From positions 186,001 through 250,000 of the forward strand of contig CAISDA010000006.1 in the NCBI GenBank assembly GCA_903884005.1: DNA of 64,000 nt, given 5' to 3'. This stretch comes from an uncultured Ignavibacteriota bacterium (lineage in GTDB: Bacteria > Bacteroidota > Ignavibacteria > UBA10030 > UBA8401). Under the pieces are notes generated by a model. The model searched no databases. It had not been told where the DNA came from and was given only the letters and a program-made list of their open reading frames with translations. Each line of letters begins with the position of its first letter. Within the stretch, counting starts at the first letter, position 1. Below are positions 35,854 through 44,986 of the stretch, piece after piece. A program made the translations under genes and the position numbers.

Positions 35854-35873
35854 TCGTACCCGATAATAATGTA

Positions 35874-38800
35874 TTATTTCACCACTGCAATTTTAATGAT
35901 CGTGCTGCTTGTCTCGCCGTCCGATGTGGCTTCGAGTTGAGCGAAATAGATGCCGCTCTGCACACCGGACACATCCCAGATCACTTCGTTATCGGTGTGC
36001 GCGGTTCCGCTCCCGTTCAATGTCGAGACGAGTTCTCCCGCCATCGTGAAGATCTTGATGGTCACCGATGCCTGCTTGCCCACGTAATACCGGATATGCG
36101 TAATTTTTTCGTACGTCGGATTCGGCCAGTTGTACGCCAGCGCCTTCGGCAGGAGCTCGTCCGATTTCTGCACTCCACTGACGTCCGAGGCGAAATAATT
36201 CGTATGATACGCGTCTCCCAGATAATTCGTCCACGGGTATGTGGGGAGCCCGAGCAGGCCGTCCGTGTTCCAGACGTAGACGGACGAATCGCTCGAGGCG
36301 CCGATAAGATAGTGCGACGACATTGTCAGTGACGACACGATGCCGCCTGTCTGCAGGGGAAATCCTGCGACCAATTTCCCGTCGGTGTCGTATGCGTAAA
36401 TGTGTCCCTTGGTGCTGCCGAAACAGACGACGTTTTTTTTGCTGATCACCGATCCGGCAACGATCGGACTTCCGGACACGCCTCCGCCATCGAGTGTCTT
36501 GAGCGGGAAATTCTCGATGAGGGCGCCCGTTGCGTTATAGGCATACACGCCCTTGTCTGTGCCCACGAGAATGTCCACGCGGCCGTCGCGATTCACATCG
36601 GACAGCGCCAGCGACGCGTTTACATTCGCAGGTACCGTCCAGCTGCCCAGTGTTTGCAGCGATGGTGAATTGATCGGCGATGATGAATAGATCGTCACCG
36701 TGTTGTTGCTATAGAGCGCTGCAAGCTGCGTTCCCTGGTCCTGGACCTTGAATGACGACATTGCGAGCAAAGAGGTTCCGGCCCAACCTGTTTTCGCGCC
36801 GCCCTTCGTCTCGGCGAGCGAATCGTTCGTCGCCGCGAACCACCCCGGATTGGCGTTGGCAAGGAACCGGATCGGCGTTCTGAAGACAGCGCTTGTGCTG
36901 ATGCCGCTGGTGTTCATTTCGGCGACACTTCCGCTCTCTGTGCCGGCGGTTATCGATCGCAGATTGAGCCCCCCTGATTCGGTTCGGGAATAGACCGGTG
37001 TTGAAATTTTGGCGCCCGCATTAAATGACCGTTCAAGCTGGCCGGTCCCGTTGGCACGGCATGAATACAGGAGAACGGTGCTATCCTTAATGGCTGCGAG
37101 AAACGACTGACCTGCCGTAGTGAATTTGCCGGTGATCATCGGCTGTATTGTGCCGCCTGTCGATGCGAAGAGGCCGGCCGGATTGCCGGGAAATGCCGCG
37201 AGCGTGTTTTGGAGAGCGTAGATGGCATCGCCCGATGTATAGATGACCTCTTCCGTACCGTCGGCATTGATGTCCGCAAGCAGAGGCGCATCGTTGTTGC
37301 TCATTTTGACCGTCGGGCGCTTGATTGTCGTCTTCAACTGCGGACCGCCGTCGTTGGCGACAACGTCGAATGTCATCACAGCGGCGCTGGCGCTGAAATT
37401 GTTGATGGTGATGTGCGATTTCGCCAGCGTGTTGCTGAGCGAATTGGGATGCGTGGTTTCGGAAAATACATTCTGATACATGGGATTGTTATCCTTGTTC
37501 ACATTCTCAAGGAACCAATAATCCAACGGCGACCCATCCTCACTGCCGCTGCCCGCGTCGAGGAAGCCGTAACTCTGACCGATGTCCTGCGACCCGTCAG
37601 CCTCTTCGAGGTCCACGCCCCGCCGGGCCGGATCCGCATTGATCGTGTTGGAGGCGAGGTTCTGGTCTATCACTGTTCCATCGATGTGCCAGATGAGAAT
37701 ACCGCCGTGATAATTATTCTTGTCGTTGATCAGTCCTGGAAGGCTCCAGTCGAAATCATCCACGTCCACGACCGTGCCGTAGATCGAATCGACACTCGAC
37801 GAATTGAAATGCGTATCGTCGGACGTGTATGTTTTGGTGAACTGTGTGCGGTTCCACCGGATGGTGAGTGTCTGCCCGTCCTTATTCTTGTCGCGCTGCC
37901 GGTTTTCGAGCAAAAAATATTCCTCGGCGCTGATCGGAATTTTCACGACCGAATCGCCGCCGGCCGTCAATCGCATGGTGGCGCGTGTTGCACCGGCCGG
38001 AATGGTGACGGCATCGGCCCATCCGAGATATGCGCGCTCCCACGCCGACGGTGCGGGTGGAAACAATCCGAAGTAGCTGAAGATCGATTGCCCATCCATG
38101 AGACCGAAGCGGCCGATGGCCGTTCCGCCTGTGCGCGTATCGAACAGGTCGGGAAGCCCGAGGGCGCTGGCGATGTTTGCGACAACGAGCCCGTTGATGC
38201 TCAGCTGCAAGAGGTAATCGCTTCCGCTGCCGGAGATCATGCGGTTTTCGGTCTCGGGAAGGACGACCGAATTCGTCACCGAGAAATTATTTTTCAGTTT
38301 CACGCCGGTATACGACGAGCCGAGCAATTTTTGCAGGCTCGGGAGATTGAAATAGAGCGACGGAATGTCGTACGGCGTCAGGTCCAGATTCACCGAGCCC
38401 GACAGATTAACGTCCTTTCCCGGCCCGGCATGGAAGATGACGAAGAGGTCGTACTGTTGAAACGGAAAACCTGGATTGAGCGAGTCTGCTGCGTGCCACG
38501 CGTCGGCGATGAGATTCGTCAGCGGCACATTGACAACGTCGCTGTTCGCCGTGGTGCGCTTCACGGGCGCGTACGCCTGCACTTTATTCTGGAGCGTGAT
38601 CACCTTCCCCAGCACCGTCGAGGCGATGGGCTGACGGCCGCCCGAGACCTTGCGGAAATAATTTTTTGCGAAGAGAAAATGATCGGCGAAGTATGCCGAA
38701 TCGCGGGGCGGAGCGTCGATGATCCTCTGCGCGGTGTTCGTGAGGTCGAATTGGCCGTTCCCGGTGCTGTTCGGGTCCGCATCCGTCTGGAACTGCACCA

Positions 38801-38942
38801 TGATCGCCAGGATCCTGAGCGTGTCGCGAACGGCCGCGAGCCGTGTCGGAACCAATCCGGTGATGGAATGCGACAGCGTGAGCGGCGTACCGCCGAGCGC
38901 AATCACCGAACAGAGTGCCAGGACGCAGAGGATTTTTTTCAT
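35874..38942 (-). CDS. M6 protease-like protein lacking the zinc site, with FG-GAP-like repeats and T9SS sorting domain
   Basis: A 1022-residue exported protein. After the signal peptide, residues of about 40-400 resemble M6 (immune inhibitor A-type) peptidases, including LGLPDLFDT, IGRFGLMDG and AYLGWADAV. The position of the HExxH motif reads Ala255-Asn-Ile-Ala-Ser259, so all zinc and catalytic residues are missing. The middle (570-880) carries FG-GAP-like units (SDVNRDGRVDILVGTDKGVY). The last 85 residues are a type A T9SS C-terminal domain (NWPNPTYEKITHIRYYV ... GIYFAQL). It lies directly downstream of porV; probably a secreted, non-catalytic surface protein. Confidence 0.85.
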   Translation of the reverse strand: MKKILCVLALCSVIALGGTPLTLSHSITGLVPTRLAAVRDTLRILAIMVQFQTDADPNSTGNGQFDLTNTAQRIIDAPPRDSAYFADHFLFAKNYFRKVSGGRQPIASTVLGKVITLQNKVQAYAPVKRTTANSDVVNVPLTNLIADAWHAADSLNPGFPFQQYDLFVIFHAGPGKDVNLSGSVNLDLTPYDIPSLYFNLPSLQKLLGSSYTGVKLKNNFSVTNSVVLPETENRMISGSGSDYLLQLSINGLVVANIASALGLPDLFDTRTGGTAIGRFGLMDGQSIFSYFGLFPPAPSAWERAYLGWADAVTIPAGATRATMRLTAGGDSVVKIPISAEEYFLLENRQRDKNKDGQTLTIRWNRTQFTKTYTSDDTHFNSSSVDSIYGTVVDVDDFDWSLPGLINDKNNYHGGILIWHIDGTVIDQNLASNTINADPARRGVDLEEADGSQDIGQSYGFLDAGSGSEDGSPLDYWFLENVNKDNNPMYQNVFSETTHPNSLSNTLAKSHITINNFSASAAVMTFDVVANDGGPQLKTTIKRPTVKMSNNDAPLLADINADGTEEVIYTSGDAIYALQNTLAAFPGNPAGLFASTGGTIQPMITGKFTTAGQSFLAAIKDSTVLLYSCRANGTGQLERSFNAGAKISTPVYSRTESGGLNLRSITAGTESGSVAEMNTSGISTSAVFRTPIRFLANANPGWFAATNDSLAETKGGAKTGWAGTSLLAMSSFKVQDQGTQLAALYSNNTVTIYSSSPINSPSLQTLGSWTVPANVNASLALSDVNRDGRVDILVGTDKGVYAYNATGALIENFPLKTLDGGGVSGSPIVAGSVISKKNVVCFGSTKGHIYAYDTDGKLVAGFPLQTGGIVSSLTMSSHYLIGASSDSSVYVWNTDGLLGLPTYPWTNYLGDAYHTNYFASDVSGVQKSDELLPKALAYNWPNPTYEKITHIRYYVGKQASVTIKIFTMAGELVSTLNGSGTAHTDNEVIWDVSGVQSGIYFAQLEATSDGETSSTIIKIAVVK

Positions 38943-39028
38943 GTGTGCTTTTGTTACCGTATGGTGGACAAGGCTGCGCAGCCGTTGCGGCCGCGCAGTC
39001 CTTCATGCGTCAAAGGTTCCGGACACTC

Positions 39029-40132
39029 TTACTTTGCGCCCCACAACACCAGGAGCGTGAAGCGTAACGTGTCGGACAGCGGGCTGTTCTCGTCCTTCGC
39101 CGAGATGTAGCTGAAATCGAAGCCGTAGATGTCGTATCGAATGCCGGCGCCGAATGTGAGGAAATTACGATTGCCGAAATTGGGATCTTCAAAATAGTAT
39201 CCGAGGCGGAGCGACACCCACTCGTTGTACGAATATTCCATGCCCACCGATTTATTGATCGATTTAAGGACATTGCTGAAACTGGGTCCCGTGAACGTTG
39301 TGAGGAGCGACTTCGGCAGCGGATCGGAAACGCCGGTCGAATCCTTATACACCATGAGCTTGGCGAAATCCGCTACGATTGTAAAGCGGTTGTATTCGTC
39401 CTTATACGGCACGAACGCGAATCCGAGTCGAAGCTGTGTCGGCAGCGGATCGGCCTGTGCGGCGTCGATGTAGACAACCTTCGGTCCAAGATTCGAGAGA
39501 TTCAGACCCATGCTGAAATGATCTCCGACGTCGATGTCGGAAAACGGCAGCATGAGATGTTTCGGCTTGTACATGGCCGCGATGTCGCCGCTGACGTTAT
39601 ACGCAACGCCGTCCCCTCTTTCATTCGCCGTGCCGATGGGAGACAAACGCGAATTGATGAAGCGAAGATTGACGCCGAGGCCCCAATCTTCGGAGACCTT
39701 CAGGCCGACACCGGCCGTGGCCGCAACTTCAAACGCCTTGAATCGGCCGATCTCTTCGGGCCCGGTTTCGGCGGTCTGTATGAACGTGCCGAGATTCAGA
39801 TACGTGACGCTTGCGCCGACCGTACCGAAATCCTCGATGCTCGTCTTAAAGTTGAGATATTCGTAGAACAGGTCAGACAAATGGAATTGGGGGAGCCAGT
39901 TCGCATGCGAAATGCTCACTTCATTTCCCTGTTGGAACGCGAGGCCGGCCGGATTCCAATAGATCGCCGACGCGTCGTCCGCAAGACCGGTGCCCGATTC
40001 GCCCATGCCGCTGGCGCGCGAATTCGGGGAGATCAGCAGAAACGGCACTGCCGTATTTCCCTGCGCATGTACCGAGTCGGAGACGAACATGAACCCGGTC
40101 AAGACGACAATTCCAACGATTAATTTTCTCAT
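39029..40132 (-). CDS. porV: PorV (LptO): T9SS outer-membrane shuttle protein
   Basis: A 367-residue FadL-like barrel with a signal peptide (LIVGIVVLTGFMFVSDSVHAQ, shown in part) and the family hallmark FLLISPNSRASGMGESGTG followed by SAIYWNPAGLAF. In known T9SS, PorV binds the C-terminal domain of cargo at SprA and carries it to the PorU sortase. Its place between porU and a sorting-domain protein supports this. It ends in a strand with a hydrophobic terminus. A PorQ-type paralogue is the alternative, but length and operon favour PorV. Confidence 0.88.
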   Translation of the reverse strand: MRKLIVGIVVLTGFMFVSDSVHAQGNTAVPFLLISPNSRASGMGESGTGLADDASAIYWNPAGLAFQQGNEVSISHANWLPQFHLSDLFYEYLNFKTSIEDFGTVGASVTYLNLGTFIQTAETGPEEIGRFKAFEVAATAGVGLKVSEDWGLGVNLRFINSRLSPIGTANERGDGVAYNVSGDIAAMYKPKHLMLPFSDIDVGDHFSMGLNLSNLGPKVVYIDAAQADPLPTQLRLGFAFVPYKDEYNRFTIVADFAKLMVYKDSTGVSDPLPKSLLTTFTGPSFSNVLKSINKSVGMEYSYNEWVSLRLGYYFEDPNFGNRNFLTFGAGIRYDIYGFDFSYISAKDENSPLSDTLRFTLLVLWGAK

Positions 40133-40197
40133 AGTGTTCTCCTGGCAAAAAATGAATAGACTGTAAAGTATCGCTTCTTTTTTTCACTTCAAAACAT

Positions 40198-43100
40198 TTA
40201 TTTCATCACTGCAAGCTTGCCCAGCGCTTCGCTCGAAAATTTTCCGTCCGTTGTGGTGGCGATGATCTTATAAAAATACACTCCGTTGCCGAGCGCGTCG
40301 CCCTCGTTGTCCCTGCACTCCCATGGTATCTGCACGAACCGGTCGGCCACCGCGTAGCGGTCGATCTGCGTGATCAGACGGCCGGCCACCGAATATATTT
40401 TAATTCGCACATCCACCGGCGACGTCTGGTTGTGCTGAAAGGTGAATGTGGTTGCGCGGCTCGCGGGATTCGGAAGATTGTACACATTCACCATGGACAA
40501 CCCGTCGCCCGATGCAACGACGAACGGCACATCGGCGGTTGAAGAATTATTATAGACATCCCACGCCTTCACGAGTATGGAGTGCGTGCCCGGATCCAGT
40601 GTTGCCATCTGATAGGCGACGGTGCCTTCCTGATAACTGTCCTTCTTGCTCTTGTAATACCCGGTAAGGTCGATGCTCTTCGGATTGTTGTCCACCCACG
40701 CTTCGATCCTGTGGCCGATGCCGGTGCCGGCCGAATTGATGCCGCTTGAGTCGGCGAGCGCAACGATGAGCTCGGGCTGATCGCCGACCAGGTCGCCCGG
40801 ATGGAACGAGGGCGAATCGAAATAAATGGACAGCGACGGTCCCTGCGTGTCAACGGTCGTGATGCGGGATGTTCCTCCGACAAAAAAATTATTCGTCTGT
40901 CCGCGGCCATCGGTTGTGCCCGATGTGAAATACACCGAGATGCGTCCGTTCTGATTGTCGTACGAGATATCTTTGGGAACAATGAACGACGCTTCCAGTT
41001 TTCCGTTGACGATGGAGTTCTCTCCCTTATAGAGCACGGCTCCGGGCTGAAGATACGAATACACATAGGGAAGAAATTCCGCGACCGGCCGGTCGCGATT
41101 GGCGTCGAACACCGTCACGAGCGCCGTTCCGTTGATTGTCTGATTGATGCTCATGTTCGGGTTCCGGACGGCGCCTTTGATCGTCACTTTTTGCAGTGCG
41201 CTCAGCGTGTCTGCCGTTGCGGACACGGTGGCGATGCTGTTGATCGAATCGATCGTCATCGCGAGCCGGGGGATCGCCAGGCGCAGCGTCGGGTCTCCCA
41301 GAAGATGATATTTTTCTTTGTTTTTGGGTGCGTCACTGAGTGCTGGATCGTTCTTCGTCCACAGGTATGCATCGCCCAGGCGCGGTATCGCGTCGAACGG
41401 ATTCGAGGAAAGCAAATGACCGTAGAATGCGTTATTCAATGCCGAATTGGGGCCGGCGTACACCGCGCGCACTGCGCTGATCACACCAATCGCGCCGCCC
41501 TGTGTGTTCTTCATCATCTCTTCAGCGGAACTCTGCACATCGGTCGCATCGAACCGTCCCCAATCGCACGTGGCCGCAACGACGAATGTGAGCCTGGTGC
41601 TATTGAAAAATTGTGACTTCGTATCGTCGAGCGACAAGATGCTTTCATGCGCCCACACCTTGGGATTGCCGTGGCCGGTGAAATTGAGTATCACGGTCCC
41701 ACGGTTCACCTGGTCCAGAATAGCCTGGCGCGCATCCGGTTTGCGGCGGCCCTGCGGGGCCATCACCAGCGGATAGTCTGCGATATAGATCTTTTTCACC
41801 TCGAATAAGGACGGCGTAAAACTGTTGGCCAGCAATTCGGCAGATTCCGTATGGTAATACTCCGTGTTGCTGTCTGTTGACCATTCGTCGTCGGCCACGA
41901 TCGTGATCGTGTTCTTCCATTGATCCTGGGCAGGATTCACTTCGTAGCCAATGATGCGATCGACCATGAAGCGGGCCTCATCGGCAGTGCGCACGCACAG
42001 GCGTCCATACGCGAGCGAAACGCTTGTGGGCGATGTGGTATCGATGCGGGCGAAAAAATCGTCCATGCAATAGGAATCAATTTTATCGTTCGATTCCGGG
42101 GTTTCGTACGTCGGCACCCATCCCTTGTCGATTCCCGCAAGCCCTTTGTAATCGAAGCTGGCATCGCCGAAGAAGAGCACATAGCGCGGCGCGACGTCCC
42201 ACCGCTGAGAGGCGTAGAGTAGGAAATTGCGGATCGCCGCCGGATCGGGCATGCCGTTGCCGAACTCGTTATAGATCGTATCGACTTCGACGACCATTGT
42301 GCGCAGGTTGTTGCCGCCCGTGAGCTGCTCTTTGTGCGTCTTGAGGCGCTGGCCCTCGGCGGCGAAATCATGGTGCGTGATGATGATGAAGTCGGCGCCG
42401 GACGCAGTTCCGTGAAGATTCGTCGGCGGCAGCTTCACCGCGGACTTGGGGGTCAGATAGGCGGACGCGGCTCCGATCCAATATTCCTTCACGGCGCCCG
42501 CAACAAGATTGTCGCGGAAACGGAACGAGCCCAGTTGCTGCTGCAGCTGCAGGTCGATCTTTTTCACATTGTTCACATCGGTGACGTCGTACCCCGTCAC
42601 CACGTTCGTGGAAAAGCCGGACACCGGATATTCGACCGCGCCTGCCCTGTCGGGCGATGTGAAGCGCAGCTGGTCCGAGGCTGCAACGAGCTGCTGCTGA
42701 TAGAGGATCTCGAGCCAGTTGATCCACCCTACTGCGTCGATGCTGTTGGCAACGAATGACAACCGCACGGTGCTGCGATCATCGGTCAGCGCCGGAACGA
42801 CGCTCGCTTCACCCGACGCATTATTGGCAAATTTGCCTTCCGAACTGCCGATCTCTGACGCAGTCATCGAGGCGATATCGGCTTGCGCTACGCGCACGCC
42901 GGACTCGTCGATCGTGAACGAGGACGTGGACGTCCCCTGCGCATATAAATCGTACCTGTATGTGACACGCGAGCCGGGCACATAGCCGGTCAATTTATTG
43001 GTCACCACGCGCGATAAAAATTTTTCGCTCATCGGCGCTCCGACCCACACCTGGCCCGACTGGTTGAAATTAATTTTGTCCTCGTCGAAAAATATTTTGC

Positions 43101-44217
43101 CGACGCCCGTCGTCACACTCACAGCGGCGGACGAAGGCGACGGCATCGCAGGCATTTCTTTGGCGCTGCCAGTTGCGATCTGCAGGAGATAATAATTGCT
43201 CGCGGTGAACGGATTGATCACATGGGAAAACGATTGCGACGAGGGGTCGTATGCCCATCCGTTCGCGCCTTTGCCGTAGAAGAGGATGTAATCATCGGTG
43301 TCGAACTTGCCGTTCGAATTTTGGTCGACGTAGTTCAGCGCACACTGCGAGAGATCGGCGTCCTTCGGCGCATGCACATCGACCGATAACGGCGCGCCGC
43401 TGCCGCCGAAAATCTTCACGTCCCGGATCAAGGATAACGATGCCGGGTCGACGCCCAGGGAGCGGAGGTATGTCGCGTCGATCTTGTACATGCCGTCGTC
43501 CGTGACTTCGAGCTTGAACCATTGCCCCGTTGCGCGGACACTGTTGAAGGCCGGCAGTTTTGCAAGCGATGCCGTGCCTGAGAACCATGAGCGGGCGGCT
43601 TCGTAATTGAACACGGCTGTTCTGGCCCACGAATCCTCTCCGGCGGCCGCATGCCGTGCGTCGGGCGCGCCATAGGTTACGCGTACAACCATTCGTGTGC
43701 ATTTCTTCAGCGTATGAGTGGATGCCTGATATTGGACCGGATACATTTTGAGGTAGCCGACGACCCATCCCCTGATCGTCATCGTATTCTCAAGCGAGAC
43801 GGCCGAGGCGGGATAAAGATCGGTAGAGAAAGAAAAATCGGACATATAGCGGATACCGGTCGGATTTTTTTTTGTGGGGGCGCTCACAAACGGCACGGGC
43901 GCCTGATTCACGCCGGCCACAGTTTCATAGTCGGCGCTGATCACTTCGGCCACCGATCCGCGTGTGCCGCGAAGGGCGAGCGGCAGTGTGATGAAGCGCA
44001 TGTCCGGCGTGCCCGGCTTCCCTTCGTCCATTGCCGCTGTGCGGAATGTGAGGAGCTGGTAGCGATCGTTTCCTGCCGCTATGGTCCGCAGTGCGTCGTA
44101 CTTCGGCGTGAACTCGAGCGTCACCGAACGGTCGGTCGACTCGATCATGCGAACATCGAGCCCGCCTGCGCGAACACCTGCACTGAAAACGGCAATGAAA
44201 AAAAAGATACGTTTCAT
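40198..44217 (-). CDS. porU: PorU: T9SS sortase (gingipain-fold C25 cysteine peptidase)
   Basis: A 1339-residue exported protein. A signal peptide (MKRIFFFIAVFSAGVRAG) precedes beta-rich N-terminal domains. The C25 peptidase domain has the catalytic pair His849 (NFTGHGNPKVW) and Cys884 (AATCDWGRFD). Ig-like domains and a C-terminal sorting-type domain (NLPNPASRATTFTF ... NGVYFYKI) follow. PorU cleaves the C-terminal domain of cargo and attaches the protein to anionic lipopolysaccharide on the cell surface. It is somewhat longer than P. gingivalis PorU (about 1160). It heads a five-gene minus-strand block and has a structured leader. Confidence 0.92.
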   Translation of the reverse strand: MKRIFFFIAVFSAGVRAGGLDVRMIESTDRSVTLEFTPKYDALRTIAAGNDRYQLLTFRTAAMDEGKPGTPDMRFITLPLALRGTRGSVAEVISADYETVAGVNQAPVPFVSAPTKKNPTGIRYMSDFSFSTDLYPASAVSLENTMTIRGWVVGYLKMYPVQYQASTHTLKKCTRMVVRVTYGAPDARHAAAGEDSWARTAVFNYEAARSWFSGTASLAKLPAFNSVRATGQWFKLEVTDDGMYKIDATYLRSLGVDPASLSLIRDVKIFGGSGAPLSVDVHAPKDADLSQCALNYVDQNSNGKFDTDDYILFYGKGANGWAYDPSSQSFSHVINPFTASNYYLLQIATGSAKEMPAMPSPSSAAVSVTTGVGKIFFDEDKINFNQSGQVWVGAPMSEKFLSRVVTNKLTGYVPGSRVTYRYDLYAQGTSTSSFTIDESGVRVAQADIASMTASEIGSSEGKFANNASGEASVVPALTDDRSTVRLSFVANSIDAVGWINWLEILYQQQLVAASDQLRFTSPDRAGAVEYPVSGFSTNVVTGYDVTDVNNVKKIDLQLQQQLGSFRFRDNLVAGAVKEYWIGAASAYLTPKSAVKLPPTNLHGTASGADFIIITHHDFAAEGQRLKTHKEQLTGGNNLRTMVVEVDTIYNEFGNGMPDPAAIRNFLLYASQRWDVAPRYVLFFGDASFDYKGLAGIDKGWVPTYETPESNDKIDSYCMDDFFARIDTTSPTSVSLAYGRLCVRTADEARFMVDRIIGYEVNPAQDQWKNTITIVADDEWSTDSNTEYYHTESAELLANSFTPSLFEVKKIYIADYPLVMAPQGRRKPDARQAILDQVNRGTVILNFTGHGNPKVWAHESILSLDDTKSQFFNSTRLTFVVAATCDWGRFDATDVQSSAEEMMKNTQGGAIGVISAVRAVYAGPNSALNNAFYGHLLSSNPFDAIPRLGDAYLWTKNDPALSDAPKNKEKYHLLGDPTLRLAIPRLAMTIDSINSIATVSATADTLSALQKVTIKGAVRNPNMSINQTINGTALVTVFDANRDRPVAEFLPYVYSYLQPGAVLYKGENSIVNGKLEASFIVPKDISYDNQNGRISVYFTSGTTDGRGQTNNFFVGGTSRITTVDTQGPSLSIYFDSPSFHPGDLVGDQPELIVALADSSGINSAGTGIGHRIEAWVDNNPKSIDLTGYYKSKKDSYQEGTVAYQMATLDPGTHSILVKAWDVYNNSSTADVPFVVASGDGLSMVNVYNLPNPASRATTFTFQHNQTSPVDVRIKIYSVAGRLITQIDRYAVADRFVQIPWECRDNEGDALGNGVYFYKIIATTTDGKFSSEALGKLAVMK

Positions 44218-44225
44218 AGGATGGC

Positions 44226-44270
44226 AAAAAAAAACCGAACGTTAGGGAGTAACCCCCAGTAACGTTCGGT
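44226..44270 (-). terminator. Intrinsic-terminator hairpin in the porU leader (possible attenuator)
   Basis: On the minus strand ACCGAACGTTA (44260-44270) pairs perfectly with TAACGTTCGGT (44234-44244) around a loop that can add GGG/CCC pairs. A run of eight or nine T follows, ending 8 bases before the porU ATG. No minus-strand gene lies upstream within reach, so it cannot simply end a neighbouring transcript. Confidence 0.75.
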
Positions 44271-44399
44271 ATAAAAACAAAGCACGCGCATACGAAACGT
44301 TAAAGGTGTTAGAGCCGAGAAAGACTGTTTGTGTTGAATAACCCTTTAACAATAAAGCCGATATGCGTTGCTCCTTGTAATAATAATTTTAACTTCACA

Positions 44400-44428
44400 A
44401 ATATAGAAAACCTTCTCCATCATGTCAA
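44400..44428 (-). promoter_or_regulatory. porU promoter
   Basis: On the minus strand TTGACA (44423-44428), exactly 17 bases, then TATATT (44400-44405) extended to TATATTTG, which fits both sigma-70 -35/-10 boxes and the Bacteroidota TAnnTTTG -7 box. Transcription would begin near 44391, giving a leader of about 170 bases before the porU ATG. Confidence 0.75.
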
Positions 44429-44451
44429 GTGTCGCCGGAATAAAATTTAAT

Positions 44452-44480
44452 TTGACTATCAATTCGGATTTCGCTATTTT
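44452..44480 (+). promoter_or_regulatory. Promoter of the Zn-ribbon gene and possibly rpsU
   Basis: TTGACT (44452-44457), 17 bases, TATTTT (44475-44480). It faces away from the porU promoter. A leader of about 90 bases precedes the ATG at 44579. Confidence 0.6.
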
Positions 44481-44578
44481 TAAACATAAAAGAAGAACAG
44501 GGTGACAAACTGACTCGGGTAGCTTCGACCGTCGTAATCCCCCCAATCCTTCTGTTGTTCCTCAACAGGGAGTTTTGT

Positions 44579-44944
44579 ATGAGTAAAACCAAATATCTGA
44601 CACAGCACTGCGTATCGTGCAACCGTGATGCGAAAATGGAGATCCGTCTGGTAGAAGGAGCGGATTCTCAGGTATGGTACCGGTGCACCCGCTGCCATCA
44701 CAGCATGATGGTTGACCGTTCGCTGCAATCGGCTGAACCGGCCGCCAAGCCAACACGCGATTCATGCATTGCCTACGAGCCCGCCAACAAATACGATGTC
44801 GGCGTGTCGATCTATCATACCGACTGGGATGATATGGGCATGGTGACGTCGAAAGAACGGACATCAAGCGGCGGCAATGCAATATGGGTCTCGTTCGAAA
44901 AGAACGGCTCGCGACGACTAATTGAAAATTTGCAAGAAGATTAA
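44579..44944 (+). CDS. Small Zn-ribbon protein with CarD/UvrD-C-like beta domain
   Basis: A 121-residue protein. Residues of about 10-45 hold two Cys pairs (HCVSCNRD and YRCTRCHHS), a typical zinc ribbon. The C-terminal part (YDVGVSIYHTDWDDMGMV, then IWVSFEKNGSRRLIENL) reads like the small beta-barrel of CarD-like and UvrD C-terminal domains that contact RNA polymerase. The start at 44579 is set by AGGGAG seven bases upstream. It stands immediately before rpsU on the same strand. A nucleic-acid or polymerase role is inferred, not shown. Confidence 0.7.
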   Translation: MSKTKYLTQHCVSCNRDAKMEIRLVEGADSQVWYRCTRCHHSMMVDRSLQSAEPAAKPTRDSCIAYEPANKYDVGVSIYHTDWDDMGMVTSKERTSSGGNAIWVSFEKNGSRRLIENLQED

Positions 44945-44948
44945 CCCC

Positions 44949-44980
44949 CTGCCCCCCAAGGGCAGCGTATGAGGAGGTGA
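44949..44980 (+). promoter_or_regulatory. Stem-loop and perfect Shine-Dalgarno before rpsU
   Basis: CTGCCC-cccaa-GGGCAG (44949-44965) forms a 6-bp stem. It is followed by AGGAGGTGA (44972-44980), a near-perfect anti-16S match six bases before a TTG start codon. Such strong sites are rare in this window, where most genes show little or no Shine-Dalgarno. Confidence 0.7.
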
Positions 44981-44986
44981 ATATTT

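Larger units (their letters stand above)
44218..44578. other. 361-base divergent region between porU and the Zn-ribbon gene
   Basis: It holds the porU leader with its terminator-like hairpin (44226-44270), a possible antiterminator segment (44292-44302), the porU promoter (44400-44428), and the promoter of the Zn-ribbon gene (44452-44480). The two -35 boxes are 23 bases apart on opposite strands, so one regulator could act on both. No convincing small protein is seen. Confidence 0.75.

Noticed and set aside
37209-39110. A 633-codon open frame on the plus strand
   Set aside because: Antisense to the M6-like T9SS gene; the composition is unlike a folded protein and there is no ribosome binding site or promoter.
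44217-44400. A known riboswitch class (T-box, SAM, cobalamin, TPP and so on) in the porU leader
   Set aside because: None of the conserved cores I could recall is present. Only the terminator and the competing segment are supported, so no class is named.
44346-44546. A possible 66-residue protein on the minus strand upstream of porU
   Set aside because: It would span the porU promoter, including its -35 and -10 boxes, and has no ribosome binding site or recognisable sequence.
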